NCBI GenBank assembly: GCA_964057225.1
Contig: OZ059898.1
Coordinates: 10,912,001-10,976,000 of the forward strand
Direction of reading: 5' to 3'
Source of the DNA: Auanema rhodensis
Lineage: Eukaryota > Nematoda > Chromadorea > Rhabditida > Rhabditidae
Length of the DNA: 64,000 bases
Shown: piece after piece, positions 1 to 13,640 of the stretch
Numbering within the stretch: position 1 is the first letter of the stretch
Layout of the letters: each line of letters opens with the position of its first letter
Program-made: the position numbers and the translations under genes
The notes under the pieces: generated by a model
What the model saw: the letters and a program-made list of their open reading frames with translations, nothing else
What the model was told of the DNA's origin: nothing
Database searches by the model: none

Positions 1-3000
1 AATAAACATTCTAAACAACTTCGAATTTATAAATTTTTTCATATTTTTTAGAATTTGAAGAAGCAATGCTGAATAGATATCTAAGAAAAAAAGTTTTTTT
101 TTGTATAATTGTAAAGTAAAGTCAATATAGTTTACAGTAACTTGTCAAAAGAATATAAACTTTGAGAATGAAAAACATTAAAGAAAGTGTATAATAAAAA
201 TATAATTTTTGAGTTTCAAAAGAAAAAAAAATGAATTAAATGGAAAATAAAGAAAAAAAATATTTCTCATCATAAGTGAACCTTTTCGACATGCATACAT
301 GGACATGTTAGTCCGGCTTTTGATACGTTGAATACCTGTATATACATATGTATATCTGCATATATGTCTGCATATATGTATGGAAAAATGTGTAGAGCGT
401 AATACAAAGAAATATACGGATAATATTCGTCTTTCTATTTCTACTTCGTATTCTTGAGATATTTTATAAGAGAGATTCTGATGGAAAAATAAATTGCGTT
501 AACGCAAGTGCTAAAGTACATGGATGAACAAGCAAGTGATGCTGAAAAACGTTAGTGAGCCTCAGATACATTCCATGTATCTATGTGGATGTATATATAC
601 ACACGTATATGGGATAGAGTAGGGAGTATAGTTCTTGAACAGAGGAACCAAAGAAATAGAGAAAGAGATAAAGGGAAAAGAAGAGAAAAAGGAGAGATAA
701 ACTAGGAAAAACTAGACACGAGATTGAGAAGAGTCGTCTCCTACAGGAGTAGCAAAACGAATAAGAAGCGAAAAAGAAAAAGAAGATGACGAAAAGCCAG
801 CTTCATGGATGGAATAGTCAAAAAAGGGAATATGCGTACGTGGATGTATATATGTATAAGTGAGTGAGAAGGTTATTTCCTAATTGAAATCTTGAATCAA
901 ATCTGAATATTCGTATTCCAAACCTCATGATTATCAAAAAAAGAAGAGAAGTTATTGTTGTTGTTGAATATATACATATATACATATATGTTTAAGTTCT
1001 ATATTTGTATAATATATAACAAACAAAATATATCTATAATTTCTTTTTCTTTTCGTTGAAAGAAAAAAACAGCTACAGATGAAGAAAAATAAAAAAAATC
1101 TTACATTACACTAGCTTTAGAATTATCATGCGTTAGGTCAGAAATCAACTGTATCATTAAACTTTCAAAAAACCATCGAAGCTAGTATGAGGCTTGACTT
1201 TGTTGTCATTTTGAATTAGGATGTTCTGACTGAAATTTTTCAAACAACTTTCAATTGTTTAACGACACAATTCAATCATATATCTGAGCGTTTATATAAT
1301 AAGACGAGATCTATATAACTTCCTCATTATAAGATTTCAGTTGTAAGGAAAAGTTCAAATTGAACATATATTACTGATTGATGACGTCGAACACTTAGCA
1401 GGAACATACGAAATCATAAAGATGTCTGAAAACGCCTACTGAGCTGTCTTTGCAATATGCTGCTGTTGATGAGGAGGATGATGATGATGAAACCATAGAA
1501 TTTAGCCAATTTCATATATTTTGAACCATTAGAACGTAGATATGTATGGCTATATGAGTAAAAGTCATATCACACAATAAGAAAGGAATACATTCATGAA
1601 CGAGTTGACCCGCAAATAAGATGAGGAAGTTTTTATAGCGATCAGAAGACAGTTTTTATTTTCAATTTGAAGAAAATAAAGTAGGATAATTCAAAAAAGA
1701 ATGAACACTTGAGCGTTGTGCATTTAAAAAGTAAAATTAACTGAAAAAACCGTGGAAAGATGAAATTATGGTCCAATGATGAAATAACAAGAACGATTTC
1801 TTGTTGGTGGTCGGAGAACACATTAGAATTTCGTTTAAGCAACTTAGGTCAATCGAAGATGAGTCTCATGGGATTACAAGCTCAAACCTATAGCAAACAG
1901 ATGACGATTTTGAAGAGCACTAAAATGGAATGAAGATGATTACTACTTTATTTGTAGTTAAGGTTTGTGAATGAATTCTTCCTCTTACTTCTTTTCTCTC
2001 TCTCTCTCTCTTCATTTTCTTTTTATCTAAGCGAAAAGGAAGTAGAAAACAATGAAATGACAAGCACGGAAGAACAGATAAAATGGTGAGGAATGAACAA
2101 AGAAAACATGGTGTTTTAAGGGAAACGGTGATTGGATATCATGTGTTAGTTGTGTAGAAACATCTACTTTGTTTCAAGACAACGCAAACAAAATGCCAAA
2201 CTTTCCCAACTTTCGCATGGATCAATACGGTATTTGGTGGCCTACAAGATTTTGTTTCAGAACCAACAGCATAAGTTATATGTTTAAAAGATCTAAGTTT
2301 TCCTCCTCTGCTGCATAGAATGAATAAAATTCATTTAAGAGTGAGTTGAATAAACAGGGCATAAATAGTAAATCGGTTATGAAAAAGAGAAGAAAGAAGG
2401 TAAGCGTATAAGGGAAAAAGATAGTCAGCGCTGTTGAGATCCAATTTTTCGGATCTTTCCGCTTCTCATGTGTTACAAACATGGTAATGTGTGATTGCCT
2501 GTCGACGGAAACAAGAAAAAGAAAAAAATTTAACAAAATAAGGAGTCAGAGAGTCAGAGAGAAGAAAAATTGAGAGAGAACAAGGAAAGCTATAAAAAGA
2601 AGGAGGAGGGGTGGAGATGAAGTGAGGATAGAAGATAGAGACCATGACGGGAGCTGTGGTCTCGGTGGTCCACAGGGAATCCCTCACTCTCTCTCTTTTC
2701 TAGATTCTTTTTTGTGTGTTCTTCTTATTCTCTGATAAAGCCTGCGGCTATTCCGAGCTCTCATCCTCTCTTCCTATCTTTCTGTCTATTACAAGATTCA
2801 TCTCTTCTCCTATCTCATAGTCTTCTGCATTTTTTCTTCCTCTCACTTTCTTTCGAACTATCTTTTCATTTGCCGACATTGAGCTTAAAAAGGAGAAAAG
2901 TAGTAAACTAACGAGACAAACTGACATAAAGACAGCAATATTCTCAGACTTTTTCGATAAATAGAACGTTTGTATAAGAATTATGATGAAGAGAAGGCTG

Positions 3001-3365
3001 TGAAGAAGTGTGAACAACTACCTCTTCCAGATGAATCTAAGATCATGCTCATTCATTTCTTTTTGAAAAAAAAAAAGTTTCCCTTCTAGGTGAGCACACA
3101 TTTTCATCAATTGAAATATATCATTCTGTTCTATTGTCCAAGACATACTATTCGTTTTCAATGAAAGAAATTTAATTTTTTCAAGAAGAAACAATGGTTT
3201 TAACAAAATTTAGAAAACGATTTAGAATGAAATAAGTATCTTATTGTTGTTAAACAAAGTTCAAATGAAAAACTTTGAACTCGACGGTGACATGTTCAGA
3301 ATGAAGTATATTGTTTAATTCATCTAGATTTGAAACTTTTTGAAACAGTTGTGAAGACAAAAAAA
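1..3365. other. Gene-poor AT-rich region
   Basis: No convincing gene is seen in these 3.4 kb. The + strand is rich in A and G, with short GA and CT tracts (for example 1995-2011 and 2685-2700). Open frames here are low-complexity Ser/Phe/Leu-rich translations of pyrimidine tracts. The only local structure noted is a cluster of small inverted repeats at 2638-2686. Confidence 0.6.
2638..2686. repeat. Cluster of three small inverted repeats
   Basis: Three short palindromes lie within 50 bp: a perfect 7-bp stem (GAGACCA 2638-2644 with TGGTCTC 2657-2663), then GTGG-T-CCAC, then AGGG-AAT-CCCT. The stretch is clearly more GC-rich than its surroundings. It could be a regulatory or RNA-structure element, or chance. 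Confidence 0.3.
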
Positions 3366-3786
3366 ATGTTGAATATGGATCTGAAAATATTTGAAAATCA
3401 TGAAGAAAAACAACCAATAGAATGGAAAGGGCAGGTAAGCAAAGTTATCTAGTTTGCTATCATTTCTGCCTATTCTTTCAGATTTTGTGATCTTATTTAA
3501 AAAATATATCTATCAAAAAACTATTTAAAAAATGAAAAATAGATTTCTGATTTTAAAATTTAAGAAAAAAAAAGTAAAATAGAGGAAGTTGAATTAAGAT
3601 TTTGTGTAGAAATTGCAGCAAATGGTGTAAATTAAAATGAAACATTTTAATTGGACGACTGTTCGATTCTTCTAATTTTTTTAGAACAAAACTTGCGAAT
3701 TACTTCCTACTTTATCCATTTCACTGGTCATTATAATTGAAATAATAGCTGCAGGGTTGCAGCAACTGTATCAAAAGATTATTTAG
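3366..3786 (+). CDS. Candidate two-exon gene for a ~56-aa membrane peptide
   Basis: Exon 1 (3366-3434, 23 codons) starts with ATG eleven bases after a TGAAACAG acceptor-like site and ends at a good donor, CAG|gtaagc. Exon 2 (3685-3786) follows a poly-T/TTTTAG acceptor, keeps phase 0 and ends in TAG. It encodes a Cys-containing segment followed by a hydrophobic stretch (SISLVIIIEIIAAG) that could span a membrane. An AATAAA signal lies at 3825-3830, about 40 bp after the stop. I do not recognise the family. The splice sites, preserved frame and poly(A) signal agree with each other, but the product is short and could be chance in AT-rich DNA. Confidence 0.33.
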
Positions 3787-3824
3787 TTTAAATATTTAAA
3801 AGTTTAATCAAATTAACAAAAAAA

Positions 3825-3830
3825 AATAAA
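3825..3830 (+). terminator. Poly(A) signal AATAAA
   Basis: AATAAA lies about 40 bp after the stop of the candidate small gene 3366-3786. The hexamer is common in AT-rich DNA, so its value depends on that gene being real. Confidence 0.3.
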
Positions 3831-4374
3831 CGAAAAATTTGTTAAATGAAATAATTTCAAATGAACACGTCTTTTTTCAATTTCAATATATTTGAAACAT
3901 ATACATTTCATAGCTTGATTGCCAGAAGATTTAGTTGACACAATGAGATATCTATTATCCATTACATTACCCAAATAACACAAAGACATATTAGAATAAA
4001 TAAATAAGAAAGAATAATTTCTTCTTATTCAAATTTTTAATTTTTTCTTCATTTATTTCTTTTTTTTGTATATAAATTTATTTATTTTAATAACTTATTT
4101 TATATTTTCATCATTTATTAATTTACATTTATTGTTTAAATATGTTTTTTTTTCAAATATTTTTTTATCATAGTTTGTATGAATTTTAAATATATATCTC
4201 ATAAAAATAGTTCAATTGTACTTATCTCATACTTACAGATCATGTAGCGTCATTTGCCATGATTTATCTAACTAATGAAAATTCATCCTAATAGTTTTTC
4301 ATGCTAGATACTCACAATAAAAAAATAACACAAATTGTTGTAACATTTGTTTTAAAATACTGAAAATAAACTAA

Positions 4375-4544
4375 CCTTATCAATTTTTCCAGGCTGCCCA
4401 TAGCTTGTGGATTTTCTAATAATTCTCGTATAGTTTCCTGATCGAAATTATCGTGAAAATATCCAGTTGATGCTAAATCTACCACGTCTGAATTACTTAG
4501 TGACGATCCTGATGAAGAACTGTCCTCTTCGTCACTAAAAAATA
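4375..4544 (-). CDS. Candidate internal exon, Ser/Asp-rich then helical
   Basis: On the minus strand a T-rich tract ending in TTTTTAG at about 4545 is followed by an open stretch encoding an acidic/serine run (DEEDSSSSGSSLSNSD) and then a helix-like segment (FDQETIRELLENPQAMGSL). It ends at a donor, ATAAG|gttagt, near 4375. The composition is unlike the surrounding intronic sequence, and the opposite strand is full of stops. I found no adjoining exons and do not recognise the family. The exon would belong to a minus-strand gene extending to both sides. Confidence 0.4.
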
Positions 4545-4748
4545 TCAAATCAAAAAATATCACGAAAATAATAAAAATAAATATAACAATCATGGTTAAT
4601 TATATAAAATATTATTTATAAGATATTTAGCAAATAAAAAACATTTTCTAGAAGAACAAGTTCAGCAGAATGAAACTAATATGCAACCTATGAGTGATAA
4701 AAATCATGATAAAATGATATTTTTGAGTTTTTTTTCTTTGCGTGCATT

Positions 4749-4979
4749 ATGATGCACATTTTTCACGTAGACATAAACCAATTACACTCAATCAATTTAA
4801 TTAATTTCACGAGTTTAACTCTAAACTCTTCCGAACTTTCAGAAAAAAAAAGAAAGTCTCTCGGGATGTCATTTACCGTATACGAAATAGTTCAAGGAAA
4901 ATTGTTGAAGAACCTTAATTTACCAGAAAGTGAAAAACGTAATTTTAGAATGAGATACTTAAATAGATTTGAAAAGTAA
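4749..4979 (+). CDS. Candidate small gene or terminal exon, 76 aa, basic
   Basis: An ATG-initiated frame of 76 codons. The second half (from about residue 33) is basic and helix-like with ordinary composition (for example ESEKRNFRMRYLNRFEK at the C-terminus). A CTTTCAG acceptor inside it, ending near 4842, could instead make this the last exon of a longer gene, in which case the first ~31 codons are not translated. AATAAA follows at 5008-5013, about 30 bp after the stop. The family is not recognised. It lies head-to-head with the minus-strand exon at 4375-4544. Confidence 0.35.
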   Translation: MMHIFHVDINQLHSINLINFTSLTLNSSELSEKKRKSLGMSFTVYEIVQGKLLKNLNLPESEKRNFRMRYLNRFEK

Positions 4980-6035
4980 ACTTTTGTTCAGAAATTTGTA
5001 AGAAAAAAATAAAATAAAAGGGTAAAGCAATACATTTATAAAATTATATTATTATAATCTTTTTTCAAAATAAGTAGTTTAGAATATATAATTGAAAATG
5101 AAATATATATTATAAAGATATAGTTATTTTAAAAAAAAAAGATCAGAAAGAATGAGATAACTTGAATTGGAGAGATGACATGAGCTAGAATGATTGAAAG
5201 AAAAGAAAAGACAAAGTGAATGAAAAGGAAAGAGATGAAATTATCAAAACGATTGGTATATTGTTGATTGTCTAGAGTTCATGCAATATATCTTAAGCAT
5301 CTAAAATCAATTTTATCTTCAAAACTGAATGAGCTGTCAGATGACAACAAATTACAAAGTGAATGATTCAAATTATAAAGAAATAGCTCATTCAGCCTAA
5401 GGCTACGGAGGTAAGTAGACTTAAGCGATGTGACAAAAAGATTTTGAAGACGAAAAAATATGTTTTATGTTTAGAAAAAGTAATAAATTTAAAGATATAT
5501 TAGAAATAGATAAGATACTAGAGCTATGAAATAAGGAGAGGTAGTTTAATATGAGAATAGTTTAAAGGAAATTTGGTTAAGTAGCTTAATAACAAATTAA
5601 TTTATGATGTTTTGAAAAAAAGTAATAACTCGTAATCAATTTAAATTTTTTAAAAAATGCATTGCATAGTCAACTATATGAAATAAGCCCACTAAGTGTT
5701 AAAAGGAAAAAATAGCTAGTCGATTCTATAGATGAACACATGAATATAAACACAAAAATTAATAAAATGCATATACAATCAATAAACATATTTTGATTAT
5801 ATTATTATAATTAAAAAGAATAAATGATATAATTTAAAAATAAATGAATAAGAGATGTGTGAATGTTACATTAATTTATCAAAGAGATATTATGAGAAAA
5901 CAAAGAAAGATTAATGTAATTGGTATATCTTTATAATTAATTTGATAATGATTTTATTTGAAAATGAAGTAGATACAGATAAATTTAAAAAATAAATGAA
6001 ACAATGTGTAAAAGATTAGCAGAGAAAAATACAAA

Positions 6036-6040
6036 GAGAA

Positions 6041-6106
<66 letters not shown>
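6036..6106. repeat. (GA)n microsatellite
   Basis: About 70 bp of nearly pure GA dinucleotide repeat with a few AAA interruptions. Confidence 0.9.
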
Positions 6107-6109
<3 letters not shown>

Positions 6110-6285
6110 AGTCATCCTTCTTCTATAGGTTGTTTGTGGAAGTGAAATAAGTCATCAGGCCAAATAAACAGCATATGCATGTATGTTGTTAGTTAAAGAA
6201 CTGAATGAAATAAGTTGAGATATAAAAAAATGAGAACAACATTTCTAATGAAGTGATATATAAATACGAGCTTACAGTGAAAAAA

Positions 6286-6366
6286 AAGAGAGAGAGAGAG
6301 ATAAGAGAGAGAGGAAAGAGAGATTGTGTGTGTGAAAAAGAGCAAAAAATAAATGTAAGAGAAGAC

Positions 6367-6405
<39 letters not shown>

Positions 6406-6425
6406 AAGAAAGAAAGAGAGGGAGA
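6286..6425. repeat. Interrupted (GA)n microsatellite with G-run
   Basis: GA-rich tracts at 6288-6325 and 6370-6400, the latter ending in a run of about nine G. Open frames read from the other strand here are Ser/Leu/Phe artefacts. Confidence 0.85.
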
Positions 6426-9400
6426 TAAAGATTAAAAATAAGAAAAAAGGCAAGAGTGTATATGGGAAACAAAAAATAAAATAAAAACAGTGATATGAAT
6501 CTAAAAATTTCTTGAATTTTTACGAAGAATACTCGATGGGAATGATGAAAGACAAAGCGTTTTATAAATGTAAGTTGGTAACTGCATATGAGGTTAAGAG
6601 GCTTTTACTTATAGAAATAGAATAGGAGAAATAGCAAGTCACCACAAAGAGCTTAACGACGGGTAACAGATGCATCGGAAGTGCATGATGGTATAGTCTA
6701 ATGGATGAATAAGGTTGCAGCAAAGTATCTTAACCTTCTTTACCTTTTAAGCTTTAATCTCAATCTGCATCTCTCTCTCTTTTCTCTTTCTTGCTTTCTT
6801 CTCTCTTTCTTTTTCTCTAAATCATCTTTTTGCTCTTCACATAAGAAACTTTTCTTTATTTTCTATTTCTTTTAATTTTACTATTTCCCTCGCATTAAAA
6901 GTTTTCTTTCAGAATTTTTTTGTCAAATATACATATATATCTCTCTATAGTTGAACATAATTATTATGTTTTCTCTTTCTTTCTATCATAAAATTTTTTT
7001 CGGTTCACCATATTAATCTCATATTTATGTTTTAGCAACCAAGGAAGTGACATTATGTCACCATCTTCATCATTGTCATCTAGAACATCTCAGACTATGA
7101 AAAGCTTCATTATCAGTAACTACAAACTTGTTCTCAAAAGCATTTTTGCTTCCTCTTAATAATTTAATATCAATAAAATTTGAAAATTTTTTCAAACAAA
7201 TTATATTGCTTAATATTATAATTAAAAAATATTCATAGCAAATTAAATACGATTATAAATGCTATTACAAAATATAAACTTTAAAGCTAAATTGAGAAAA
7301 AAATTACGAAAGAAACAATTTCCATTATAGAAATCTCTGTTCTAAAAAAAGGCAGAGGATAAAAGTGGAAAATGACATAAGAAAAGCTGCAAGGTTTTCG
7401 CCTGATTGCTCATAACCTTACCAAAATAAAACGGAACGATTGTCAGTCATCGAATATTTTCAGAAACTAGCCAGTAGCGTGTTCATTTATTCAACAAAAA
7501 AATGAAAAAAAAATGTGAAATTATTTCTTTGAAGAAAAAAATTAGAAGAGAAAATCAGAAACTATAAAATATCGGTCAGAGAGATTGGGAATACTAGCTT
7601 CTCATCTGCTGCTACTGCTACTGACTACTTCTACGTTTCCAGCTTACGAAGAAAAAGAAATGACTATTGTGATTCTCAAAATAAGAAAAAAAAACCATTC
7701 AGATACCTTTAACTTTTTCAAGAAAAGAATAAACTAAATAAAGAGCAGAATACACGGATCAACAAGCTGGACGTCGGGCAGCTCTTCACAGCCAAATTTT
7801 ATTTTATTTTTCCTGTCATTGCCAACTCGACAGCTTTGCCAGCCTTGCACCTCACCAGCTTAACTTGTGATCTTTTTTCCTCTCACTTTCTCCTTTTCGT
7901 TTCGATAACTCTAACTCTCACTTCTGCGCTCTTTACTGGTTGAAAGAAGTAGAAGTTTATTTATCCTGTTTTCAAACCGATACTGGTCTAGTGACTTTGC
8001 ATATACATAGAAGGAAGAGAGAGAAGAGAGCAAAACTTGGTTTTATGAGCATAGTTAGAAAGAGAAGGGTTGAGGCAAAATTGAGAGAGAGGAAAAGAGA
8101 GCGAATACGAGAAAGAAAGAACACTAACTTATAACGAAAAAGGGATATTGCTTAATGTACTCACGTTATGTGGAAGTCAAATGACTACTATCATGATCTT
8201 TATATGAAGCTCTTTGCTTCCATTTCAAGTTGACAGGTAAATTAAAAATAAAACTTGACAGATGACGCTAAACAAGAAAGAAAATTGTCAAATAAACGTT
8301 TGAATGAAGCAGAGCCAAATAAGCACGAATTGTAGTCGCCGGACGATCATGGAAGATTACATTGAAAAGTAAAATTTCACAAACCAATGGATCTTTACCC
8401 TTCTCACCAAATTTCTTTTCATTTTCTCTCTTTCTCTTTCTCTCTCTTTCTTCTCTCCTAGTGAACGATTTCAGAAACTGTTAGATACGTTGAGAAATAG
8501 CAAAATTAGAATATGTAGAAATGATAAAGCAAGTGATTGCAACACGAGTCTGTTTTATTTTTATTTTTTTCTTATTTCGTTGAGGTAAAATAGAAGATTG
8601 ATGAAGATTAACAACTTAGATTATATCAGCATTTGTTTAACATTGATAGAAACAAATGTGTGAAAAGATAGACAATATGAACAGAGCGGGTGGCTGAGCA
8701 AGTGTGGCGAAGATGAATGAGTCAAATGTTTCGAAAACTCAAATCATTCTATCGAAAAGAAGGTAAAACCAATTGAACACAAGACAAAAACTTCAGAAAA
8801 CTATTGAAAAAAATATAATTATGCTGATGTTAAAGTGGATTAAATTCATATTAACTTCAAGAATAATAAAAATAAAAAAAGATTATTCAGTATAAAGTAC
8901 TACTAAAAGAAAAGACATCAAATTAATTTCAAATGAAATGGAAGACGAACAAGAGAAACATATTGAATATGAATGATGGTACATAGAGATCTTATGTGAG
9001 AATTATGATATATGAAGGTAAAACAAGGATTTCTGTGTTATATTAGTTTATAAAAAGAATTTTTTATAAAACATCTGGAGATAATATGAACAATTAAACG
9101 AAGCTTATAACGTTCGATTCGTCCAGATGAAGAGAGAAAGAGGAAGGGAGGGAGAGAGAAAAAACTCAGAAAAAGATTGATTTGACATCGAATGCGGTTG
9201 AGGTCTGGGAGAAATTTAGTGGAGGATGATGATGATGTAAATGATGATGATAAAGCAAAAATGATTTAAGCACTAACTAACCACATTATAAAGAGATTTA
9301 TAAGGAGAAGCATTAAAGTTCAAAAAAAAGGAAATTCTTCAATTATAACACACGTTGACAGCAAAGTCTATATGGTTAAGCTAATTCATATATTCCTTCT

Positions 9401-10346
9401 CTTTCCTGATTTTTAGCTCTCACAAACATATATTCGAAAAACAGGAAAAGGCTAATAGTGAATAAATTTTTTTTTTGGTGGCACGAGCCTAGAGAACTAA
9501 AAATTACCTAAATATGAACAAAGAACTTCATCACTTAGAAAGAAAAAGAGTATTAAGGAAGAGAAAAGGAAATGATGATTGTTGACAAAAAGTAAAAATT
9601 GAGGAAGAATGAAATGAAGAAAAATAAAGAGAAAAAGAAAAAATTGAAGTTTTTATATTTTTTAATCAAACATATTTTAGTTAATCGATAATTTGTTTTG
9701 TATTGTTCGAAGGAACAAAAATGAATACAGTATTTGAAGATTTCGAAAAAAAGATTTTATGTCAAAGAGAAAAAAGATTTAAAAAAAAAAATTTCTGATT
9801 GAATTGAACATTGGAGAGTAGTGCAGATGATGCCGTCATGTTCGATGAAAATTTTCAAATATGTTAGATGAAGAATTCAATTTTTGAAATATTGAAAAAG
9901 ATTTGACACGATTATCTGTTCAGTTTTAATATTTTTTTGCAAAGACAAAGACAAGGAGAAAACTTCCAAAAATTTCGGTGCAATTTACGCAGAGTTTTAA
10001 GCTCGGAGATTCAATAAAATATATAATTTAATTCACGCTTGAAGAAGAAAAAACGAGATAAAGAACATTGTTTTAGTGTTTCATTCAAAGTAAAAAGCTT
10101 GAGGAAAAAGCTCGTGATGGAAAGTCCCAAATGATTTCGTGAAGAGCATTGTATATGAAACATTGGGTTTTGAAAAAAAAGAAAAAAAATGAACTTGGAC
10201 TCAGTAGGTTGTTTGAGAGTTGTTGTATGTATCACAGACAAAAACTAAAGAAAATAATGGTGATAAAGAGGAAAGAATTAAAGGGGAAGAAAGAAGGAAA
10301 GTAGAAATGAAAAGGAAGGAAGTTATAATATAATAATATAGAAGAA

Positions 10347-10371
10347 ATATATATATATATATATATATATT
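10347..10371. repeat. (AT)n microsatellite
   Basis: About 24 bp of alternating AT. Confidence 0.85.
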
Positions 10372-13300
10372 CGTTACCTAAGGTCAAAATTTTGAAATTT
10401 CGAAAAAAAACATCTAGAAAAGTGATATAAGAAAGGGGATATCACTGAAAATGAAGATGAGAAGGTTGTTACCTTCAGCCACAAGAGAACACCTAGTCCT
10501 TGTTCTTTTCTTGAAGAAGAAGAATATATCATAACTTAGATAATAGTAGATTGAGATGAACATGAAAGGTGACGCATAGCTGATGATTTCAAATGAAACA
10601 GATGTATATCAATAGGAATTTATGAATGATGCAGTTGTTCTCATAAAGATTTAGAAATTAATTTTCAAATTAAATTTTCATATTGATCGAAAACAGATAT
10701 AAGCAAAGCATTGTAGTTTGAAGAAACCGAATATAGACAGAACATAAAGTGACTGAAACAGATGTTGTATCAAGAAATGAGATCTTACAAATAGGAGAAT
10801 TCACGTTAAGCTATCTGTGGTTCAGAAGGCTGACATGCAAAAATCTGTAACCGGAGAAGACCAAGTGCTAGAAAGGGACCAGCTCTCATATAAATAGTAG
10901 AGAAATATAGAGAAAGAGTGAAACAGATAAAGAGAGAGAGGGAGGATGAGAGAAAAAAACTGGATGAAAGAGCAAGAGGATAGAAATAATGTCTGAACAA
11001 GGTTGCTTGAGAGAATGAATTCAAAAGTGAAAGAGAAAATGAGAGGAAAAAATGTAAAAGAGAAGCCTCTCTTTTTCATTTGCCCTCTATCTTTTCTCAT
11101 TTTTTCCTATCTTCTAACACAAAATATACACAGCAAGACCTATATATAACTTTGCTTTTAACTAGCCTCCGTTTTCTTCATATTCTACATTCACACCGAA
11201 CTTGTGATAAAACTTATAATCTTTCTTGCATAATTTTCATTTACTTGTTCATATTCTTGTTCAGTTTTATGTGAATAATGCTGTTTGTACTGCTTCATCA
11301 TTCAAATTAATGCTCCGAATTGTCTTAGCTACTGTTGTCAAGTCAAACGTCGATTGAGAACTATATATGCATGTCTTGTATGATATGTAGAAATAGACAC
11401 ATTAGCAGAATAGTCGTAAGGAAATTAGAGATTTCTATTGCCCGATTTCACAATTCAAGAATACATGCTCAAGATCAAGCTTCAATTGTCGGAAGGAATC
11501 AGAAAATACGACGACTTCAGGAAACTGTTCAGTTTTTTTATCCAATATGAGCATATAGCATCACTTTTTTCAGAAAAATTTCATTTTCTCTAAATCTTCC
11601 ATTGTTTTTCTATTAATCGCTGAAGTAAATGTTTTTAAAATATATTTTATATTGTTTATATGAATGTACAACCATTTTTTTCAAAGGGTATGATATGATT
11701 GAAAACTATTAAATTGGTTTGGAAATATATAAATAAAATTATAAAAATAAATTTGATTACTTATAGTATATACTATAATGATTAATATAAAATATTATAT
11801 ATTATATGATATATTTAACCTTAAAATATAACATATGTTTATATAGTAAAACAACATACATGCATATACATATATAGATGTTCTCAAAACTATAAAATAT
11901 TTGGAAGAAAACATTAGAAGATTCAAATCAAAATATAAAAAAGAAATTACAAACATGTATAGTATGTACATGAATGTAATAGGTATGTAGATAGATATGT
12001 TTGATATTTAAACATAATTATCAATATTTTGATTTTAATATCAATAATGAATTAGATCCTACAACCATTTATCTCTTTTTCATCTATATTCTCTCATTTT
12101 TCTTATAAATTGTTCAGAAAACAATTGTTGATTATTGCTCAAACAAAATAAAATTAATTTTACTAACTATGAAGAGTCTAATGGTGTCAACTTATACAAT
12201 GAGAGTAAACACGGCCCACACACATAGACCTTTTCGATTTTATTTCAAAATTTTCGCTCAATATTTCCAATATTATCAATAATGTTGATAATGAATTTTC
12301 TATAATTCAATAATATTGATGATGAAAATTAGTTTTGAGTTTAAGAATATTATGTATGTGTATATACATATATCTATCTATATATATATATATAACTCAT
12401 TTCAATATGGAAGACAAGTATTATAAATGCGAAACACACGTGTAGCTTATTGTCTTGTTTCTCGTTCAATGAAAATGAATAGGAGCAAACGAAAAAGTAG
12501 ATTTTTCCTTCTAACATTCGAATAAAATAAGCCAAGTTTTTCCAAGCTGTTGTTCATAAAAGGAAGTTATGAAGGAATAAAAGATGGACAAAAGAAAAAA
12601 TAATGTTGAATAATAAGAGAGCAAATGAAAAAGAGAGAGTGAGAGAGAAAAAGGGTGCGGAGTAGATAGAGAAAAGAAACTGAAACATAGGGAAGAGAAT
12701 TAGTAAATGAACTAAAGAAGAGAAAGAGGGAGAAAGAGGAATGTTAGAAGAGAAAAAGAAATAACGAAGGGAGGTAAATTAAAGAGAAGAAATGAACGAA
12801 GAAAGCCTTGTGGACCTCACATGATGTCATTATCCGTCCACTTTTCACTCTCCATTCTATTGTGGACGAATCTGTCGCCTATGCTTGGTATTGCCTCTAT
12901 TCCAAATAGGATTTCTAATCAAGTACCTAGTTTAAGGCGATGGGTTTCATGGACAATAACGATCAACTACGAGAGAATTCGAAGTTTGAGCAACATTATT
13001 GAATTATTATAATTTTGGTTGACACTCTTAGCTATTTCGGAAATCTGGAACAACAGAGAATGGAATGGATGATACTATCAAGAAAATAAAAATACAGACT
13101 GAAGAATTGAAAGAATATCAAAAATAGAGAGAAGATGTTGGTTTGGTCATTGTCGTTTAAAAAAAAACATGAATGAATAAAAACTTTTATAACATTATTC
13201 AGATGAGACTTTTTTCATAACCAGTTTCTATAATATTATAACTTTTTTGACCATTTTCAGAAATCAGTTAGCTTGTCGGGGTTTTCTTTGGGTAAAATAA

Positions 13301-13488
13301 GGTTTGATTCAAGTGGGAAAGAGACGCTTTGCTCGGAAACGGAAATTCGACTCTAATGAGACAAGAAAACAACAGATTCGAAAATGTCATCGCTGAAGTA
13401 ACGATGAAATCTTCAAAAGGTCTTCCCCGCTTCTGGGCTAAACTTGCTGGAATACGTATATGCAGACACTGTGATGACTTTATACGAA

Positions 13489-13640
13489 GAGCAAGAGAGA
13501 GGAGAGAAAGAGAGAGAGAAAAAAGAGAGTAAGAGAAAGAGAGAAAGAGATAGAAAAAGAGAGAAAAAAGAAAAGAGAGATAAAGGGATACAAACAGAAA
13601 GAGAGAGATAAAGAAAGAGAGAAAAGAGAAAGAGATAAAG
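13489..13640. repeat. GA-rich low-complexity tract
   Basis: About 150 bp of AGAGAGAAAGAG-type sequence with no interruption by ordinary sequence. Frames on both strands are artefacts. Confidence 0.85.

Noticed and set aside
6193-6472. Ser/Leu/Phe frames across GA tracts (also 13268-13670, 15314-15650, 22170-22491, 39292-39507)
   Set aside because: Products of (GA)n/(TC)n microsatellites read in different frames.
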